Assembly (NCBI GenBank): GCA_027491075.1
Contig: JAIXWX010000012.1
Location: 1-49,039, forward strand
Source of the DNA: Flavobacteriales bacterium
GTDB taxonomy: Bacteria; Bacteroidota; Bacteroidia; Flavobacteriales_D; Sanyastnellaceae
Direction of reading: 5' to 3'
DNA: 49,039 nt
Shown here: positions 25,566 through 35,353 of the stretch, one piece after another
Layout of the letters: each line of letters begins with the position of its first letter
Position numbering within the stretch: position 1 is the first letter of the stretch
Position numbers and translations under genes: made by a program
The notes under the pieces: model-generated
Database searches by the model: none
Told to the model about the DNA's origin: nothing
Seen by the model: only the letters and a program-made list of their open reading frames with translations

Positions 25566-27764
25566 ATGATTCGATTTTTAGTTTGTATTGTTTTGCTCCT
25601 GCAAGCGCATGAAGTGCTTGCCCAACGACCCGATGCCTTTTTTCAGGAAGGTCAAAAAGCGAAGGAAGTGGGCGACTGGCCCAAAGCATTTGCATTTTTT
25701 GAACAAGCGTTTTTGTTGGACAGTGGTAATTTTGAATTTACGACCCACTGGGCAGAAGCCGCCGAACAGATCAAGGACTATCCTTTAGCGCAACGCCTTT
25801 ATACCAAGGCGTATGAGAAGGATGAAGGAAAGCTCTATCCAGAAGGATTGTTTCGCATTGCTATGCTGGAGAAGATGTCGGGAGACTATGAAAGTGCTTT
25901 AAGAGACTTCAAAAAGTATGTCAGGAAACACTCCAAAAACAAAAAGTCGGAACTCCATAAAAGGGCTCTAGCAGAAATCGAGTCTTGTACGTGGGTTTTA
26001 GCATATAAGGACAAAGAACAATTAGATCCTGTGCCCTTGAAGATGCCACCGTCAGAGGCTGTCGACAGTAGAAATGTATCTTTCGTAACCAACGACACCT
26101 TGTTTTGGTCCAGAAGTCAACCCGCTACCAATACATGGGCAGTATATCGATCGGCAGTGAAAAACGATGCGGTGGAAGTTGTTGATTCCCTTTCCAATCC
26201 GAATGAATATTCGGTTTCCAATGTTTGCTTGGATGAGAATGGATATGCTTATTTTTCTTTTGTAGAAAATGGACGGAGTCATATCCGTAAGACAGTCCTT
26301 CCTGGTTTCGACTTTTCAAAATCAGAAAAGTTAAATGCTATTTCTGAGGAAGGAAGTAATAGCACTCAGCCTTGGATCGCCCAAATAAATGGGACCGACT
26401 ATTTGTTCTTCGTCTCCGATAGAAAGGGAGGATTCGGAGGAAATGATATCTGGATAGCCAGAGCATCGAATGGGGTTTTCGTCAATCCAGAGAATGCCGG
26501 AGATGTAGTCAACACTGCGGCAAATGAAGTGTCTCCATTTTTCAAAGAAGGAAAACTCTATTTCAGCAGTGAACTTCACAAAGGGTTCGGAGGACTGGAT
26601 GTGTTCTTGTCTGAGGGAATGCCCGGAAATTGGGGGACTCCGAACAATGCTGGCAAAGGAATAAACAGTTCAATGAACGATCTGTTTTATCGGGAGCAGG
26701 GCGATTCATTGGTTTATTTTTCGTCTAACCGAACACTTCCAGGAGAACCTTTTCAGTGCTGCAATCAAATTTTTGTGCTAAAGAAAGAAGAGAAGGAGAA
26801 GAACATTGCGCAACTAGTAGCGGAGTCGAAAGGCAATTTCAAGTCTTTGGAAGAATTGAATGCGGTACTTCCAGTAACGCTCTATTTTCATAACGACGAA
26901 CCCAATCCAAGATCGTTGGATACCACCACAGCATTCACCTATTCTCAGACCTATATCAATTATTTGGAGCTCAAGAAGGAGTATGTTGAGAAAAGTGCAG
27001 AGAAAAGTTCTATATCGATTGAAGATCTTACTTCCGAGATAGATGATTTTTTCGCTTTAAAGGTTGAAAAAGGGTACAACGATTTAGATGTCTTTTGTAA
27101 ATTGTTGAGGGTTGAGTTGGAAAAAGGAGTGAGTGTAGAGGTAGCTATTCGAGGATTTGCAAGCCCAAGGGCTAAATCCGATTACAACAAGCGACTCACA
27201 CAACGGCGCATTCGTTCGTTGATCAATGAGCTCAACGCGAGGGAGGACGGATTTTTTACACCTTATATTCAAGGAACGGCTTCGGGAGTAAAACTAAGTT
27301 TCATTGAACTTCCTTTTGGTGAGGAGAAATCGGCAGCGGTGAGCGATGATCTAAAAAACACCAAGGAGTCCATTTACAGCCGCGGAGCGAGACTCGAGCG
27401 AAAGATCGAAATTGTAGGGTCGAGTGGATATATCGTTCCAGTGGATACAATGCCAGCGCTTGAGCTACCAGAAACGTATCATGATTTCGGTAAAGTGGAT
27501 CCATTCACCGTAGTCTACAAAGATTTTAGGGTCATTAATCGATCGGATCGAGAGCTGATTATTGACAGCACTATAGCATCCTGCGGATGCACTGAACCTG
27601 TTATGAGTATGTCCAAAATTCCTCCAAAAGGCGAGGCGATACTTAAAGTAGGATTTAATCCATTCGGAGGAAAAGGCAGGGAAACAAAGCAGATAATGGT
27701 ATATCCACTCGGTGAGAAACCAAGGGAAATCATTATTGAGGCAGAAATTGTCAAAAGAAAATAG
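25566..27764 (+). CDS. TPR-PD40-OmpA-DUF1573 fusion envelope protein
   Basis: A 732-residue secreted or outer-membrane-associated protein. Parts in order: a signal peptide (to about 19, VLAQ); TPR-like helices (about 25-125, WPKAFAFFEQAFLLD); WD40-like PD40 blades (about 180-400, SDRKGGFGGNDIWIA and SSELHKGFGGLDVFLSE); a divergent OmpA-like peptidoglycan-binding domain (about 500-600, GFASPRAKSDYNKRLTQRR); and a C-terminal DUF1573 domain (about 635-732, YHDFGKV and ASCGCTEP). TPR-PD40-OmpA proteins related to gliding/T9SS envelope proteins are common in the phylum; the added DUF1573 domain is unusual. The substrate or partner is unknown. Confidence 0.87.
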   Translation: MIRFLVCIVLLLQAHEVLAQRPDAFFQEGQKAKEVGDWPKAFAFFEQAFLLDSGNFEFTTHWAEAAEQIKDYPLAQRLYTKAYEKDEGKLYPEGLFRIAMLEKMSGDYESALRDFKKYVRKHSKNKKSELHKRALAEIESCTWVLAYKDKEQLDPVPLKMPPSEAVDSRNVSFVTNDTLFWSRSQPATNTWAVYRSAVKNDAVEVVDSLSNPNEYSVSNVCLDENGYAYFSFVENGRSHIRKTVLPGFDFSKSEKLNAISEEGSNSTQPWIAQINGTDYLFFVSDRKGGFGGNDIWIARASNGVFVNPENAGDVVNTAANEVSPFFKEGKLYFSSELHKGFGGLDVFLSEGMPGNWGTPNNAGKGINSSMNDLFYREQGDSLVYFSSNRTLPGEPFQCCNQIFVLKKEEKEKNIAQLVAESKGNFKSLEELNAVLPVTLYFHNDEPNPRSLDTTTAFTYSQTYINYLELKKEYVEKSAEKSSISIEDLTSEIDDFFALKVEKGYNDLDVFCKLLRVELEKGVSVEVAIRGFASPRAKSDYNKRLTQRRIRSLINELNAREDGFFTPYIQGTASGVKLSFIELPFGEEKSAAVSDDLKNTKESIYSRGARLERKIEIVGSSGYIVPVDTMPALELPETYHDFGKVDPFTVVYKDFRVINRSDRELIIDSTIASCGCTEPVMSMSKIPPKGEAILKVGFNPFGGKGRETKQIMVYPLGEKPREIIIEAEIVKRK

Positions 27765-27810
27765 CCCTGTGCATCTTGTAATATTTTATTTTCACGGCAA
27801 ATTCAGGATT

Positions 27811-29235
27811 ATGAAGCATCTTTTACTTTCTATGATGTTGATCGGAGCAGTGGCCTGCACGAACAATGTACAATCTCAGCCCACATGGGACATAGGGAAT
27901 ACCACACTTACCGAATATGATGTGGTTACCGGCTTAGTATTGCCTTGGGAAATTCTTTGGGGCCCCGATGATTTTATTTGGGCAACCACTCGCCCAGGTC
28001 TTGTTTTGCGCATCAATCCTGAAACGGGAAACTATACCACCGTGCTTGACTTAAGCAATGTAATGCCAGAAGACGGTACTGGCGAGCCGGGAATGTTAGG
28101 AATGGCCATGCATCCAGATTGGAGCACTACTCCAAGAGTGTTTATTGTGTACAATTACCTCAGCGGTGGCAATGTAAGAGAGCGTTTGGTTTCCTATGAA
28201 TGGAATGGAACAGCACTTGTGGATGAGACAGTTCTCATCAATAACATAGGGGGAAACTGGATTCACAATGGTTCGAGAATAATCATTACTCCTGATCAGA
28301 AAATTTTAATGACCACCGGTGACAAAGGGGATGGAACAAGTCCGAATAATCACAGCAGTCAAAATCTAAACTCTTTGAATGGAAAGGTGCTGCGCATCGA
28401 ATTAGATGGTTCTATTCCTTCAGACAACCCGATTCCTGGAAGCTATGTATACAGCTGGGGACATCGCAATGGACAAGGCCTGTGTCTTGGGCCAAATGGT
28501 TTGATCTACGAAAGCGAGCATGGACAAAACAATTCTGATGAATTCAATATTCTTTATCCAAACCGAAATTATGGTTGGCCAAGCGTTCAAGGAGCATGCA
28601 ATACTCCTACGGAACAAACGTATTGTGCCGCAAACGATGTGGTAGAACCCATCAAGGAGTGGTCTCCGTGTATTGCAGTAAATGGTATTGAGTATTATAA
28701 TCATCCCGCTATACCTGAATGGCAGAACTCAGTGTTGATGGCAGTTCTGGGTGGCTTGGGTGCTACTTTTGAGCGTCTGTCCATTCTCCATCTAAGCGCA
28801 GATGGACTTGCCATTGAGAGTGAGGATCAGTATTTCGCCAGTTTCAATCGCCGTATTCGTGATATTTGTGTGAACCCATATACCGGTGCAGTGTATGTGG
28901 CCTTCAATGGTGGATCTTATCCAGGCAGTGGCCCAAACATCATCAAAGAGTTCCGCAATGAAGCGTTTGTCGGAGTTCAAGAATCAAAGAAAACAATCGA
29001 TCAGTCACTTAATGTTTTCCCGAATCCTGCTTCCAGCGAAACTAATTTGGAGTTCAGCGCTGATTTTATTGGAAAGGTTTATTCTGTTTATTCTTTCAAT
29101 GGAGAATTAGTTGCTGAAAAAAGTGTAACATCGACGCTCGAGCGACTAAATGTTTCCACTTTTGCAGCGGGAAGTTATTTTGTAAAAGCTACCTCCGATA
29201 AAGGTACCATTACCAAGACATTTATTGTAAAGTGA
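27811..29235 (+). CDS. PQQ-dependent sugar dehydrogenase (GSDH type) with T9SS type A domain
   Basis: 474 residues from the ATG at 27811, the start that gives a signal peptide; the frame is open further upstream, but that part overlaps the previous gene. The beta-propeller carries the soluble glucose dehydrogenase (GSDH) features: the general-base histidine in NWIHNGSRI (H152), the PQQ/substrate pair in GHRNGQGL (R219, N220) and ESEHG with DEFN (about 235-247). These imply PQQ-dependent oxidation of sugar or a related alcohol. A T9SS type A domain (VFPNPASSETNLEFS ... AAGSYFVKATSDKG) indicates export to the cell surface. A cysteine at about residue 16 could suggest a lipoprotein, but the preceding residues do not fit a lipobox well. 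The next gene overlaps its stop by four bases. Confidence 0.88.
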   Translation: MKHLLLSMMLIGAVACTNNVQSQPTWDIGNTTLTEYDVVTGLVLPWEILWGPDDFIWATTRPGLVLRINPETGNYTTVLDLSNVMPEDGTGEPGMLGMAMHPDWSTTPRVFIVYNYLSGGNVRERLVSYEWNGTALVDETVLINNIGGNWIHNGSRIIITPDQKILMTTGDKGDGTSPNNHSSQNLNSLNGKVLRIELDGSIPSDNPIPGSYVYSWGHRNGQGLCLGPNGLIYESEHGQNNSDEFNILYPNRNYGWPSVQGACNTPTEQTYCAANDVVEPIKEWSPCIAVNGIEYYNHPAIPEWQNSVLMAVLGGLGATFERLSILHLSADGLAIESEDQYFASFNRRIRDICVNPYTGAVYVAFNGGSYPGSGPNIIKEFRNEAFVGVQESKKTIDQSLNVFPNPASSETNLEFSADFIGKVYSVYSFNGELVAEKSVTSTLERLNVSTFAAGSYFVKATSDKGTITKTFIVK

Positions 29236-31418
29236 TTTATTTCATAAAGAAGTATAGAGCAGCGAAGAGTTTATTCTTTTGCTGCTCTTTTTTTTCGTCA
29301 GTATTTGGCTTTGGACAGAAAGATGTATCAACGGATGCTGCTGATACGTTGGTTGGACCATTGCCGCTTATGCAGATAGAGTCATTCACAAGTCCGAGAA
29401 TGAGTTATCAGACTGCAGGTTCTGTTGCAATAATACCCTCTGCGGTAATGAAAGGCTATGATGGATTGAGTTTGCAGAATGCATTGAACACAGTTCCAGG
29501 CGTAACCATGGAAAGCCGGGGTTACGGAGGTAGCCAACGAATCAACATCAGGGGAAGTTTTTTAAGATCACCCTTCGCTGTGCGAAATATTAAAATGTAC
29601 ATTCAAGGCATTCCTCTTGCGAGTCCTGACGGCACAGCTCCTTTGGATTTAATTGATGTTTTTGATTTGCGCAGTATTGAAGTAGTGAAAGGCCCAGCGG
29701 GCAGCATATATGGAAGTGGAACGGGTGGAGTGCTTCTTCTCAAACCATTTCTTCCAAGCGAATCGCTGAGTGTACAACAATCCAGTATGATTGGAGAATT
29801 TGGAGTACATCGCTTTACAACTGCTGTTTCAGTTCCATTGACGAAAAAGCTTAAGCTGCGATTTTCTCATATTTTCCAAGAGAATGCAGGATACCGAAAA
29901 CAAGAGTTCAATAGGAAAAACAATGCAACTGTATTTGCAAATTACCGAGCGAACGATCGGTTGAGTTACTTTGGATATCTTTCTTTTTTTGACGGTCAGT
30001 TAGCTCTACCAGGAGGATTGACGTTACAACAAGCTCAGGATGATCCAAGACAAGCCAATGCTTTTTCTATAGCCAACAATGCGTCGTTGTATCGCACTAG
30101 ATATTTTGCAGGAGTTTCTCAACGCTGGCAGATTCAAGATCAAATGTCGTTGTTGACTTCTGTCTATTATAACATCAGTAGAAAAGAAAATCCATACGGC
30201 ACTTCTGCGTCATATACACGCAATGGTTTCAAAGAAGAAAGCAATGACGGCAGCGGAGCGCGAACAGAGTTTCAGTGGAAGCTGCCATTGGATAAAGAAT
30301 TCGATGTTACCGTTAATGCAGGAGGAGAGTTACAGTGGGATGTGTTTGAAAGCACCGAGTGGACCAATGCAGGAGGCAGACCGGGTAATTTCAAGTATAC
30401 CTACAATGTTGACTACTTCGCGTGGCTGGGATTTTTAGGGACCGATATCCGCTGGAAAGACAAATGGCTTATGGGGTTATCCGCTGGAGTGAACAGCACT
30501 CGCCATGCCATTGAGGCCATTGGGTTGAACGCAAATAGAACGGATAGCGTAGCACAATTTGATCCAGTGGTATTGCCTAGAATGACACTCGGTTATTTGC
30601 TCTCACCTGAGTGGTCTTTGCAAGGGAGTGTCAGTTTTGGAAGTTCGAATCCAACCGTGTTTGAGCAAGTGGAGATACAGCAATTTAGTGGTACCACCGA
30701 TTTTGCGTCCGCTGGTGCATTGAATGCAGAGCGCGGGATCAATTATGAAATTACATTGAAGAAAGAACGATCAAATAGGTCTTCTTGGCAGTGGAGTGGA
30801 GAACTTACTGCCTATCACTTTGAGCTCACTGATGCAATATTACCCTATTCCGCCTTGCGCGTATTTGAACCCACTGGAGCGCTAGAAGATTTCACTTTGT
30901 ATTCCAATGCGGGCTCAACAAAACAGCAGGGAGTAGAGGCTTCACTATTTGGTGCTTGGAAGATTCGTTCGAAACACACCATAGAGGCGTGGATCAACGG
31001 ACAGTGGACTTATTATACTTTTAATAATTACGTGTTGGGAGATATAGACTATGCCGGAAAGCGCATTCCTGGAATGCCTTCTGGTACGTTGAACTCAGGT
31101 GTTTCAGTGAATTTGTTTCAAGAGCGAGTAGTATGTGCAATGAATCACTTTTATTCTTCGGCGGTGGTTCTTAATAATTCAAACACTCAAAAGTCGAATC
31201 CCTATAATTTAGTGAATGCTCGCGTGGACATCGAAGTCTTTCATTCAAAGAACAACAATTGGAGATGCGTGGTGTTTGGGGGCGTGAACAATGTGTTTAA
31301 TGCAAATTACACGAGCTTTCTTCAAACCAACGCTGCTTTTGACCGATTCTTCAATCCATCGCCTGCGAGAAATATATATGGAGGACTCGCTTTGTTTATG
31401 TCGAAGGGAATTCACTAG
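29232..31418 (+). CDS. TonB-dependent outer-membrane receptor
   Basis: A 728-residue receptor with a signal peptide (about 1-28), a plug domain (about 65-165: LQNALNTVPGVTMESRG, RINIRGS, IEVVKGPAGSIYGSGTGGVL) and a C-terminal barrel ending in an aromatic strand (YGGLALFMS). The start is a GTG that overlaps the upstream TGA in a GTGA arrangement, implying translational coupling to the PQQ dehydrogenase. There is no SusD partner or CarboxypepD-like N-terminal extension, which points away from a glycan SusC system. Uptake of PQQ or of the dehydrogenase product is a reasonable guess, since TonB receptors for PQQ are known in Gram-negative bacteria. Confidence 0.92.
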   Translation: MIYFIKKYRAAKSLFFCCSFFSSVFGFGQKDVSTDAADTLVGPLPLMQIESFTSPRMSYQTAGSVAIIPSAVMKGYDGLSLQNALNTVPGVTMESRGYGGSQRINIRGSFLRSPFAVRNIKMYIQGIPLASPDGTAPLDLIDVFDLRSIEVVKGPAGSIYGSGTGGVLLLKPFLPSESLSVQQSSMIGEFGVHRFTTAVSVPLTKKLKLRFSHIFQENAGYRKQEFNRKNNATVFANYRANDRLSYFGYLSFFDGQLALPGGLTLQQAQDDPRQANAFSIANNASLYRTRYFAGVSQRWQIQDQMSLLTSVYYNISRKENPYGTSASYTRNGFKEESNDGSGARTEFQWKLPLDKEFDVTVNAGGELQWDVFESTEWTNAGGRPGNFKYTYNVDYFAWLGFLGTDIRWKDKWLMGLSAGVNSTRHAIEAIGLNANRTDSVAQFDPVVLPRMTLGYLLSPEWSLQGSVSFGSSNPTVFEQVEIQQFSGTTDFASAGALNAERGINYEITLKKERSNRSSWQWSGELTAYHFELTDAILPYSALRVFEPTGALEDFTLYSNAGSTKQQGVEASLFGAWKIRSKHTIEAWINGQWTYYTFNNYVLGDIDYAGKRIPGMPSGTLNSGVSVNLFQERVVCAMNHFYSSAVVLNNSNTQKSNPYNLVNARVDIEVFHSKNNNWRCVVFGGVNNVFNANYTSFLQTNAAFDRFFNPSPARNIYGGLALFMSKGIH

Positions 31419-31432
31419 ACACAAAGACTCCC

Positions 31433-31470
31433 ATTCCCGTCCCCGTCCCCGTTCCCGTTCCCGTCCCCGT
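31433..31470. repeat. GGGRAN hexamer array (short), convergent junction
   Basis: Six hexamers, read on the minus strand as GGGGAC, GGGAAC, GGGAAC, GGGGAC, GGGGAC and GGGAAT, fill the gap between the TonB receptor stop (31418) and the stop of the convergent SDR gene. Related arrays lie at 45394-45441 and 46874-46891. Confidence 0.9.
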
Positions 31471-32177
31471 TACTTCACTGCGCGATTCGGTCGTACCATG
31501 ATTTCGCTGATGACTGCGGAGGATGGAGTTTCTATGGCATAACGAATGGTGTCTGCGATTAACTCGGGCGACATACCTGCGGCGAAGTAGCTTTTATAAT
31601 CTTTCAATAAGTCAGCATTTTTTGTGCTATCAATGAAAGGAGTATTTACGCTTCCCGGACTGATGGTCGTAATTCGGATTTTATCGGGAAGCTCAATTCT
31701 CAGACTTTCCGAAATAGCGAATACTGCATGTTTGGTAGCACAGTACACACCACTGTTGGCAAATACATGATGGCTCGCAACAGAACCAAGATTTACTATA
31801 TGACCTTTTTGTTCAATCAAATGAGGGAGAGCCGCGTGAATGCAATTGAGTAGTCCCTTTACATTGACATCAAACATCAAATGCCAATCTTCGATACTGC
31901 CTTGTGCAATTGGATCGAATACTCCCAACCCCGCATTATTCACCAATACATCCATAGAGCCCATGGTGTGAATAGCATTTTCGATAGATTGCTTTACACC
32001 AGAGTAGTCTACGACATCTACTTTTTCAATAAAGCAGCGACTACCTAATTCGGATTGGAGTATCTGTAATTTTTCAATGGATCTAGCAATGAGGTAAACG
32101 GTATGACCAGAGGTGTGAAGCAATCTGGCTGTAGCCTCACCAATGCCTGAGCTTGCTCCTGTAATAAGAATATTCAT
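31470..32177 (-). CDS. Short-chain dehydrogenase/reductase (SDR)
   Basis: A 235-residue classical SDR: nucleotide-binding TGASSGIGEAT (residues 6-16), NNAGLGVFDP (80-89), catalytic Ser132, and the Tyr145-Lys149 pair in VYCATKHAVF. It has the usual length for an NADP(H)- or NAD(H)-dependent oxidoreductase. The substrate is unknown. It is convergent with the TonB receptor gene, with only the GGGRAN array between, and lies downstream of HMG-CoA lyase on the same strand after a 247-base gap. Confidence 0.93.
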   Translation of the reverse strand: MNILITGASSGIGEATARLLHTSGHTVYLIARSIEKLQILQSELGSRCFIEKVDVVDYSGVKQSIENAIHTMGSMDVLVNNAGLGVFDPIAQGSIEDWHLMFDVNVKGLLNCIHAALPHLIEQKGHIVNLGSVASHHVFANSGVYCATKHAVFAISESLRIELPDKIRITTISPGSVNTPFIDSTKNADLLKDYKSYFAAGMSPELIADTIRYAIETPSSAVISEIMVRPNRAVK

Positions 32178-32287
32178 ATTTTATAATTGTTTGATATTTA
32201 AAGTATTAATTAGGTTTTGTTCTGCGGATAATTCAAGAATGAAACCATCGGCTGCTTGTCGCGTAAGAAGGTTCAAACCACCTAACA

Positions 32288-32416
32288 ATGAACAAGAAGA
32301 AATTTACTCCTCCTTACAAGAAGTGCAAAGTTCGAATTAATGTAAAGAAGTTTGAAAACATAAAAGTAACCTCTTATCTATGGGGTTTTAAAGACTTTGA
32401 TCACTGTCTCAATTGA
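32288..32416 (+). CDS. Possible 42-residue basic small protein
   Basis: An ATG-initiated open frame in the 247-base gap between two minus-strand genes. The product is lysine-rich at the start (MNKKKFTPPYKKCKVRINVK) and ends GFKDFDHCLN. The composition looks more protein-like than random, but there is no recognised family or clear promoter. It may be chance. Confidence 0.22.
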   Translation: MNKKKFTPPYKKCKVRINVKKFENIKVTSYLWGFKDFDHCLN

Positions 32417-32424
32417 CTAATTAC

Positions 32425-33279
32425 CTAAACATGATAGATCTCTGTAGAAAGCTGAATTGCTTTCTGCAGAGGTTCTTTTTGTATTCCGTACAATAAGTCT
32501 TTTTCTTCAAAGTAATCTATCAGATGCTCCGTAGGCATATTGCCGGTGAGTTTATCTTCTGCCATCGGGCAGCCGCCAAATCCCAATAAAGCACCGTCGT
32601 ATCTTTTACAGCCTGCGAGAAAGGCTGCTTCAATTTTTTCGTGCCATGTATCGGGTGTGGTGTGCAAATGTGCGCCAAAAGTCACATTCGGCATAGCAGG
32701 TATCAACGTTGAAAACAAATCGGAAATCAATTCTGGAGTAGCTATTCCAATGGTATCGCTCAGTGCAATAGTTTCTACACCGATCTCTTGATTCAATCTT
32801 TCGCTCCATGCTGCTGCAATGTGCGGCGAGTAAAGATCTCCATATGGATTGCCAAATCCCATACTGATGTATACCACCAGTTGTTTTCTAGATCGCATGC
32901 ACAAGTCTTGAATCTCTTTAACTCTGTCAAAGGACTCGGAAATACTGGAGTGAGTGTTACGTTGTTGAAACGTTTCGGAAATAGAGAAGGGAAATCCAAC
33001 ATAATCGATCTCGTCGTATTCACAAGCAGCTTCTGCACCGCGTGTATTGGCAACAATTGCGAGTAACTTTGTGTTGGTGTTTTCTAAATCCAAACCCGTC
33101 AATACCTGATGGGTATCTTTCAGTTGAGGAATGGCTTTCTCACTTACAAAACTTCCAAAATCAAGTGTGTGAAAACCAACTCGCAGCAATTGGTTGATCA
33201 AAGCAATTTTTTTCTCTGTGGGAATAAATTCTTTGATGCCTTGCATTGCATCTCTTGGGCAATCAATGAGCTGAATCAT
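32425..33279 (-). CDS. Hydroxymethylglutaryl-CoA lyase
   Basis: A 284-residue TIM-barrel lyase cleaving HMG-CoA to acetoacetate and acetyl-CoA, the last step of leucine breakdown. Motifs: an N-terminal CPRDAMQG with catalytic R9 and D10 (family usual PRDGLQ, so Gly is replaced by Ala), the metal-binding FGAHLHTTPDT, and the active-site cysteine loop GFGGCPMAEDKLTGN. The length is slightly short of typical but complete. It is 19 bases downstream of comEC on the same strand. Confidence 0.92.
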   Translation of the reverse strand: MIQLIDCPRDAMQGIKEFIPTEKKIALINQLLRVGFHTLDFGSFVSEKAIPQLKDTHQVLTGLDLENTNTKLLAIVANTRGAEAACEYDEIDYVGFPFSISETFQQRNTHSSISESFDRVKEIQDLCMRSRKQLVVYISMGFGNPYGDLYSPHIAAAWSERLNQEIGVETIALSDTIGIATPELISDLFSTLIPAMPNVTFGAHLHTTPDTWHEKIEAAFLAGCKRYDGALLGFGGCPMAEDKLTGNMPTEHLIDYFEEKDLLYGIQKEPLQKAIQLSTEIYHV

Positions 33280-33298
33280 GTTTCAAAAGTACTACGGA

Positions 33299-35341
33299 CT
33301 AAAGGATAAAGTCACCATTTCTCAATAAAATGATTCTTTCTAAAGGTATTTTTAGTCTTTTTTGGAGGAAGGCAATTTTCTTATCAGACCAATATCCTCC
33401 GAGTACGACGAATTGAGGGGAGGATGTGCTCGACGGTATTTTCAATTTCTTTTTTGCTAAATGAGCGGGTAAAATGAGAATGTCGGGACAAGAAATCGGC
33501 AGTGATGCATGGTTGGCTACGAAGGCCGAAACAGTGTTATTACCGAGTTGCCAAGTGATGCTTTCATTCTCGTTTAGTGTATAAGTAGTGCTTTGGATAT
33601 AGCGGTGTTCTTTATACCAACCTTGCAGACCACGTTCCATATCTTTCGCAGGGAGCATCTCTCGACTTGAATCGGTTGGCGTTCTATAAATAACCGCTTG
33701 GTCTCCATTGCCCGTGGCGATGAGAATTTCTTTTCGAATTTGGGATATCATGATGTTCGGTCCATGGTCTGAAGGCATCTGTAGCGCTGTAAATAGAAAG
33801 ATCACTGGAAGAAAGTACCATCCGTATTTCTTTTTTCTAAAGAATAATTGCCAAAGAAGAAAAAGTAGCATGAACAGTAAAACCATTTGAGTGAAATCCA
33901 CATGAATGCTTTGTATAAGTGCATAGGGCCATTCAGCGATCCACGCGATGATTAGATTCATCCACTGCACAAAGGTGTTCGCAATATTGATGGATAAATG
34001 TGCAACGGGAGAGAAGAAGCCTAGAAGAAAGAATGCCAGTCCGGCATATAAGACAACAGTAGAAAGGGGAATGACCAGTAGATTGGCCAGTAAGAAGTAG
34101 GTTGGGAATTGTCCAAAAAGCCATAATGATAAAGGCAGAGTGAGCAATTGTGCAGCAATGGATACGGCAATCATTTCTCTTAGATGAAGCAGCAAGTAAT
34201 GTCTTGGCCGCCAGAGCGCTTTTAAGGGTTGTTGCATCACCATGATACCTCCTACAGCTAAATAGCTTAAAAGAAAACCAATATCAAACAGGAAAGAAGT
34301 ATCAACGGTGCACAGCAAAAAGGCAGATGCAAAAAGGGTATTGAGGGAGTGATTGCTTTCATCAAATTGTTCGCTGATCAGAAAGAGGGTAAACATCACC
34401 GCGCTGCGAAGCACGGAAGGCGAGAATCCTGTTAGTGCTGCATAGAACCAGAGAATGAAAAATGGAATCAAAAACCTCCACCATCTCCATCGTCGTCCAG
34501 GAAGTAGTTTCTTGAATAGAGGTTCCAGAATCATATAGACTAGTGCCACGTGCATTCCAGAAACAGCGAGAACATGAATGACTCCAGTGGAGGAATAGCC
34601 CGACATCACATTCGGGTCGAGGTCATCGGTTTTCCCGAGTACCAAAGCGGCAATGATTCCTTTTTCGCTTTCATGGAGCGCATGTTCATCTAATCGCTTT
34701 AATTGCTTGTCTCTAAATTTTGATAGCACACCCGTTACCGAAGTGGCAATGGAGCCCGGGACCACGAACCATTTGTTTTTCTTGCCATAGAGGCTTCCAT
34801 AAATGCCCTTTCTCTCGCTGAATGCTTTGTAATCAAAGGCGCCAGGATGTCGAGGACCGTTTAATGGAGTTATCGTATTTTTTACAAAAAGGATGTCGTC
34901 AATCTCTATTTCTTGGGTATCTCCTTCCAGATAGAAGTTTATCTTTCCTTCGACTAATTGTATAGTGCCAATTTCCTCTCGCGCTGCTATGATGGAAGCC
35001 ACTCCTTTCCAGTGGGAGTCGTTCTTTTTTATCTTTTCTATTTGAATAAAGTATCCATCAATACTATCAGAAGATTTGATGGTGTAATGCATTGGTTGCA
35101 AAGCAGGAGACTGCGCGCTGGAGAAGGCCATGCCCAAAGAAATCATCAACGAAAGAAGGCTTAGTCCATAGAAGTGACGTTGTTTCCAAAGTTTTTTTCT
35201 GTGAATTAAAAAAGAGAGAATCCATATCATCAAGGTGATCCAGAGATAGCTCGGCTTTGGATAGTAAGTGCCAACGACTATCCCTAAAAAGAAGGGAGGA
35301 GTGATACGAATAAAAGGAGATTGCTTCCAGAGTTCAATCAT
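33299..35341 (-). CDS. comEC: ComEC/Rec2-type competence membrane channel
   Basis: A 680-residue multi-pass membrane protein. It has an N-terminal DUF4131-like region (residues 1-180, with early TM segments and an OB-like part) and the ComEC core around VIHVLAVSGMHVALVYMIL (about 250) followed by many TM helices to about 500. The short soluble tail (about 520-680) lacks the metallo-beta-lactamase HxHxDH signature, as is usual in Bacteroidota. The protein would move single-stranded DNA across the inner membrane during transformation. It lies 12 bases downstream of the glycosyltransferase gene in a minus-strand cluster. Confidence 0.92.
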   Translation of the reverse strand: MIELWKQSPFIRITPPFFLGIVVGTYYPKPSYLWITLMIWILSFLIHRKKLWKQRHFYGLSLLSLMISLGMAFSSAQSPALQPMHYTIKSSDSIDGYFIQIEKIKKNDSHWKGVASIIAAREEIGTIQLVEGKINFYLEGDTQEIEIDDILFVKNTITPLNGPRHPGAFDYKAFSERKGIYGSLYGKKNKWFVVPGSIATSVTGVLSKFRDKQLKRLDEHALHESEKGIIAALVLGKTDDLDPNVMSGYSSTGVIHVLAVSGMHVALVYMILEPLFKKLLPGRRWRWWRFLIPFFILWFYAALTGFSPSVLRSAVMFTLFLISEQFDESNHSLNTLFASAFLLCTVDTSFLFDIGFLLSYLAVGGIMVMQQPLKALWRPRHYLLLHLREMIAVSIAAQLLTLPLSLWLFGQFPTYFLLANLLVIPLSTVVLYAGLAFFLLGFFSPVAHLSINIANTFVQWMNLIIAWIAEWPYALIQSIHVDFTQMVLLFMLLFLLWQLFFRKKKYGWYFLPVIFLFTALQMPSDHGPNIMISQIRKEILIATGNGDQAVIYRTPTDSSREMLPAKDMERGLQGWYKEHRYIQSTTYTLNENESITWQLGNNTVSAFVANHASLPISCPDILILPAHLAKKKLKIPSSTSSPQFVVLGGYWSDKKIAFLQKRLKIPLERIILLRNGDFIL

Positions 35342-35353
35342 TCAGTGTAAGGC

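Noticed and set aside
32260-32290. tRNA-like T-arm GGTTCAAACC
   Set aside because: The flanking bases do not form the required T-stem, and no acceptor or anticodon arms are visible.
33299-33900. ComEC truncated by loss of its nuclease-like domain
   Set aside because: Absence of the metallo-beta-lactamase domain is usual in Bacteroidota ComEC proteins; there is no sign of a broken 3' end.
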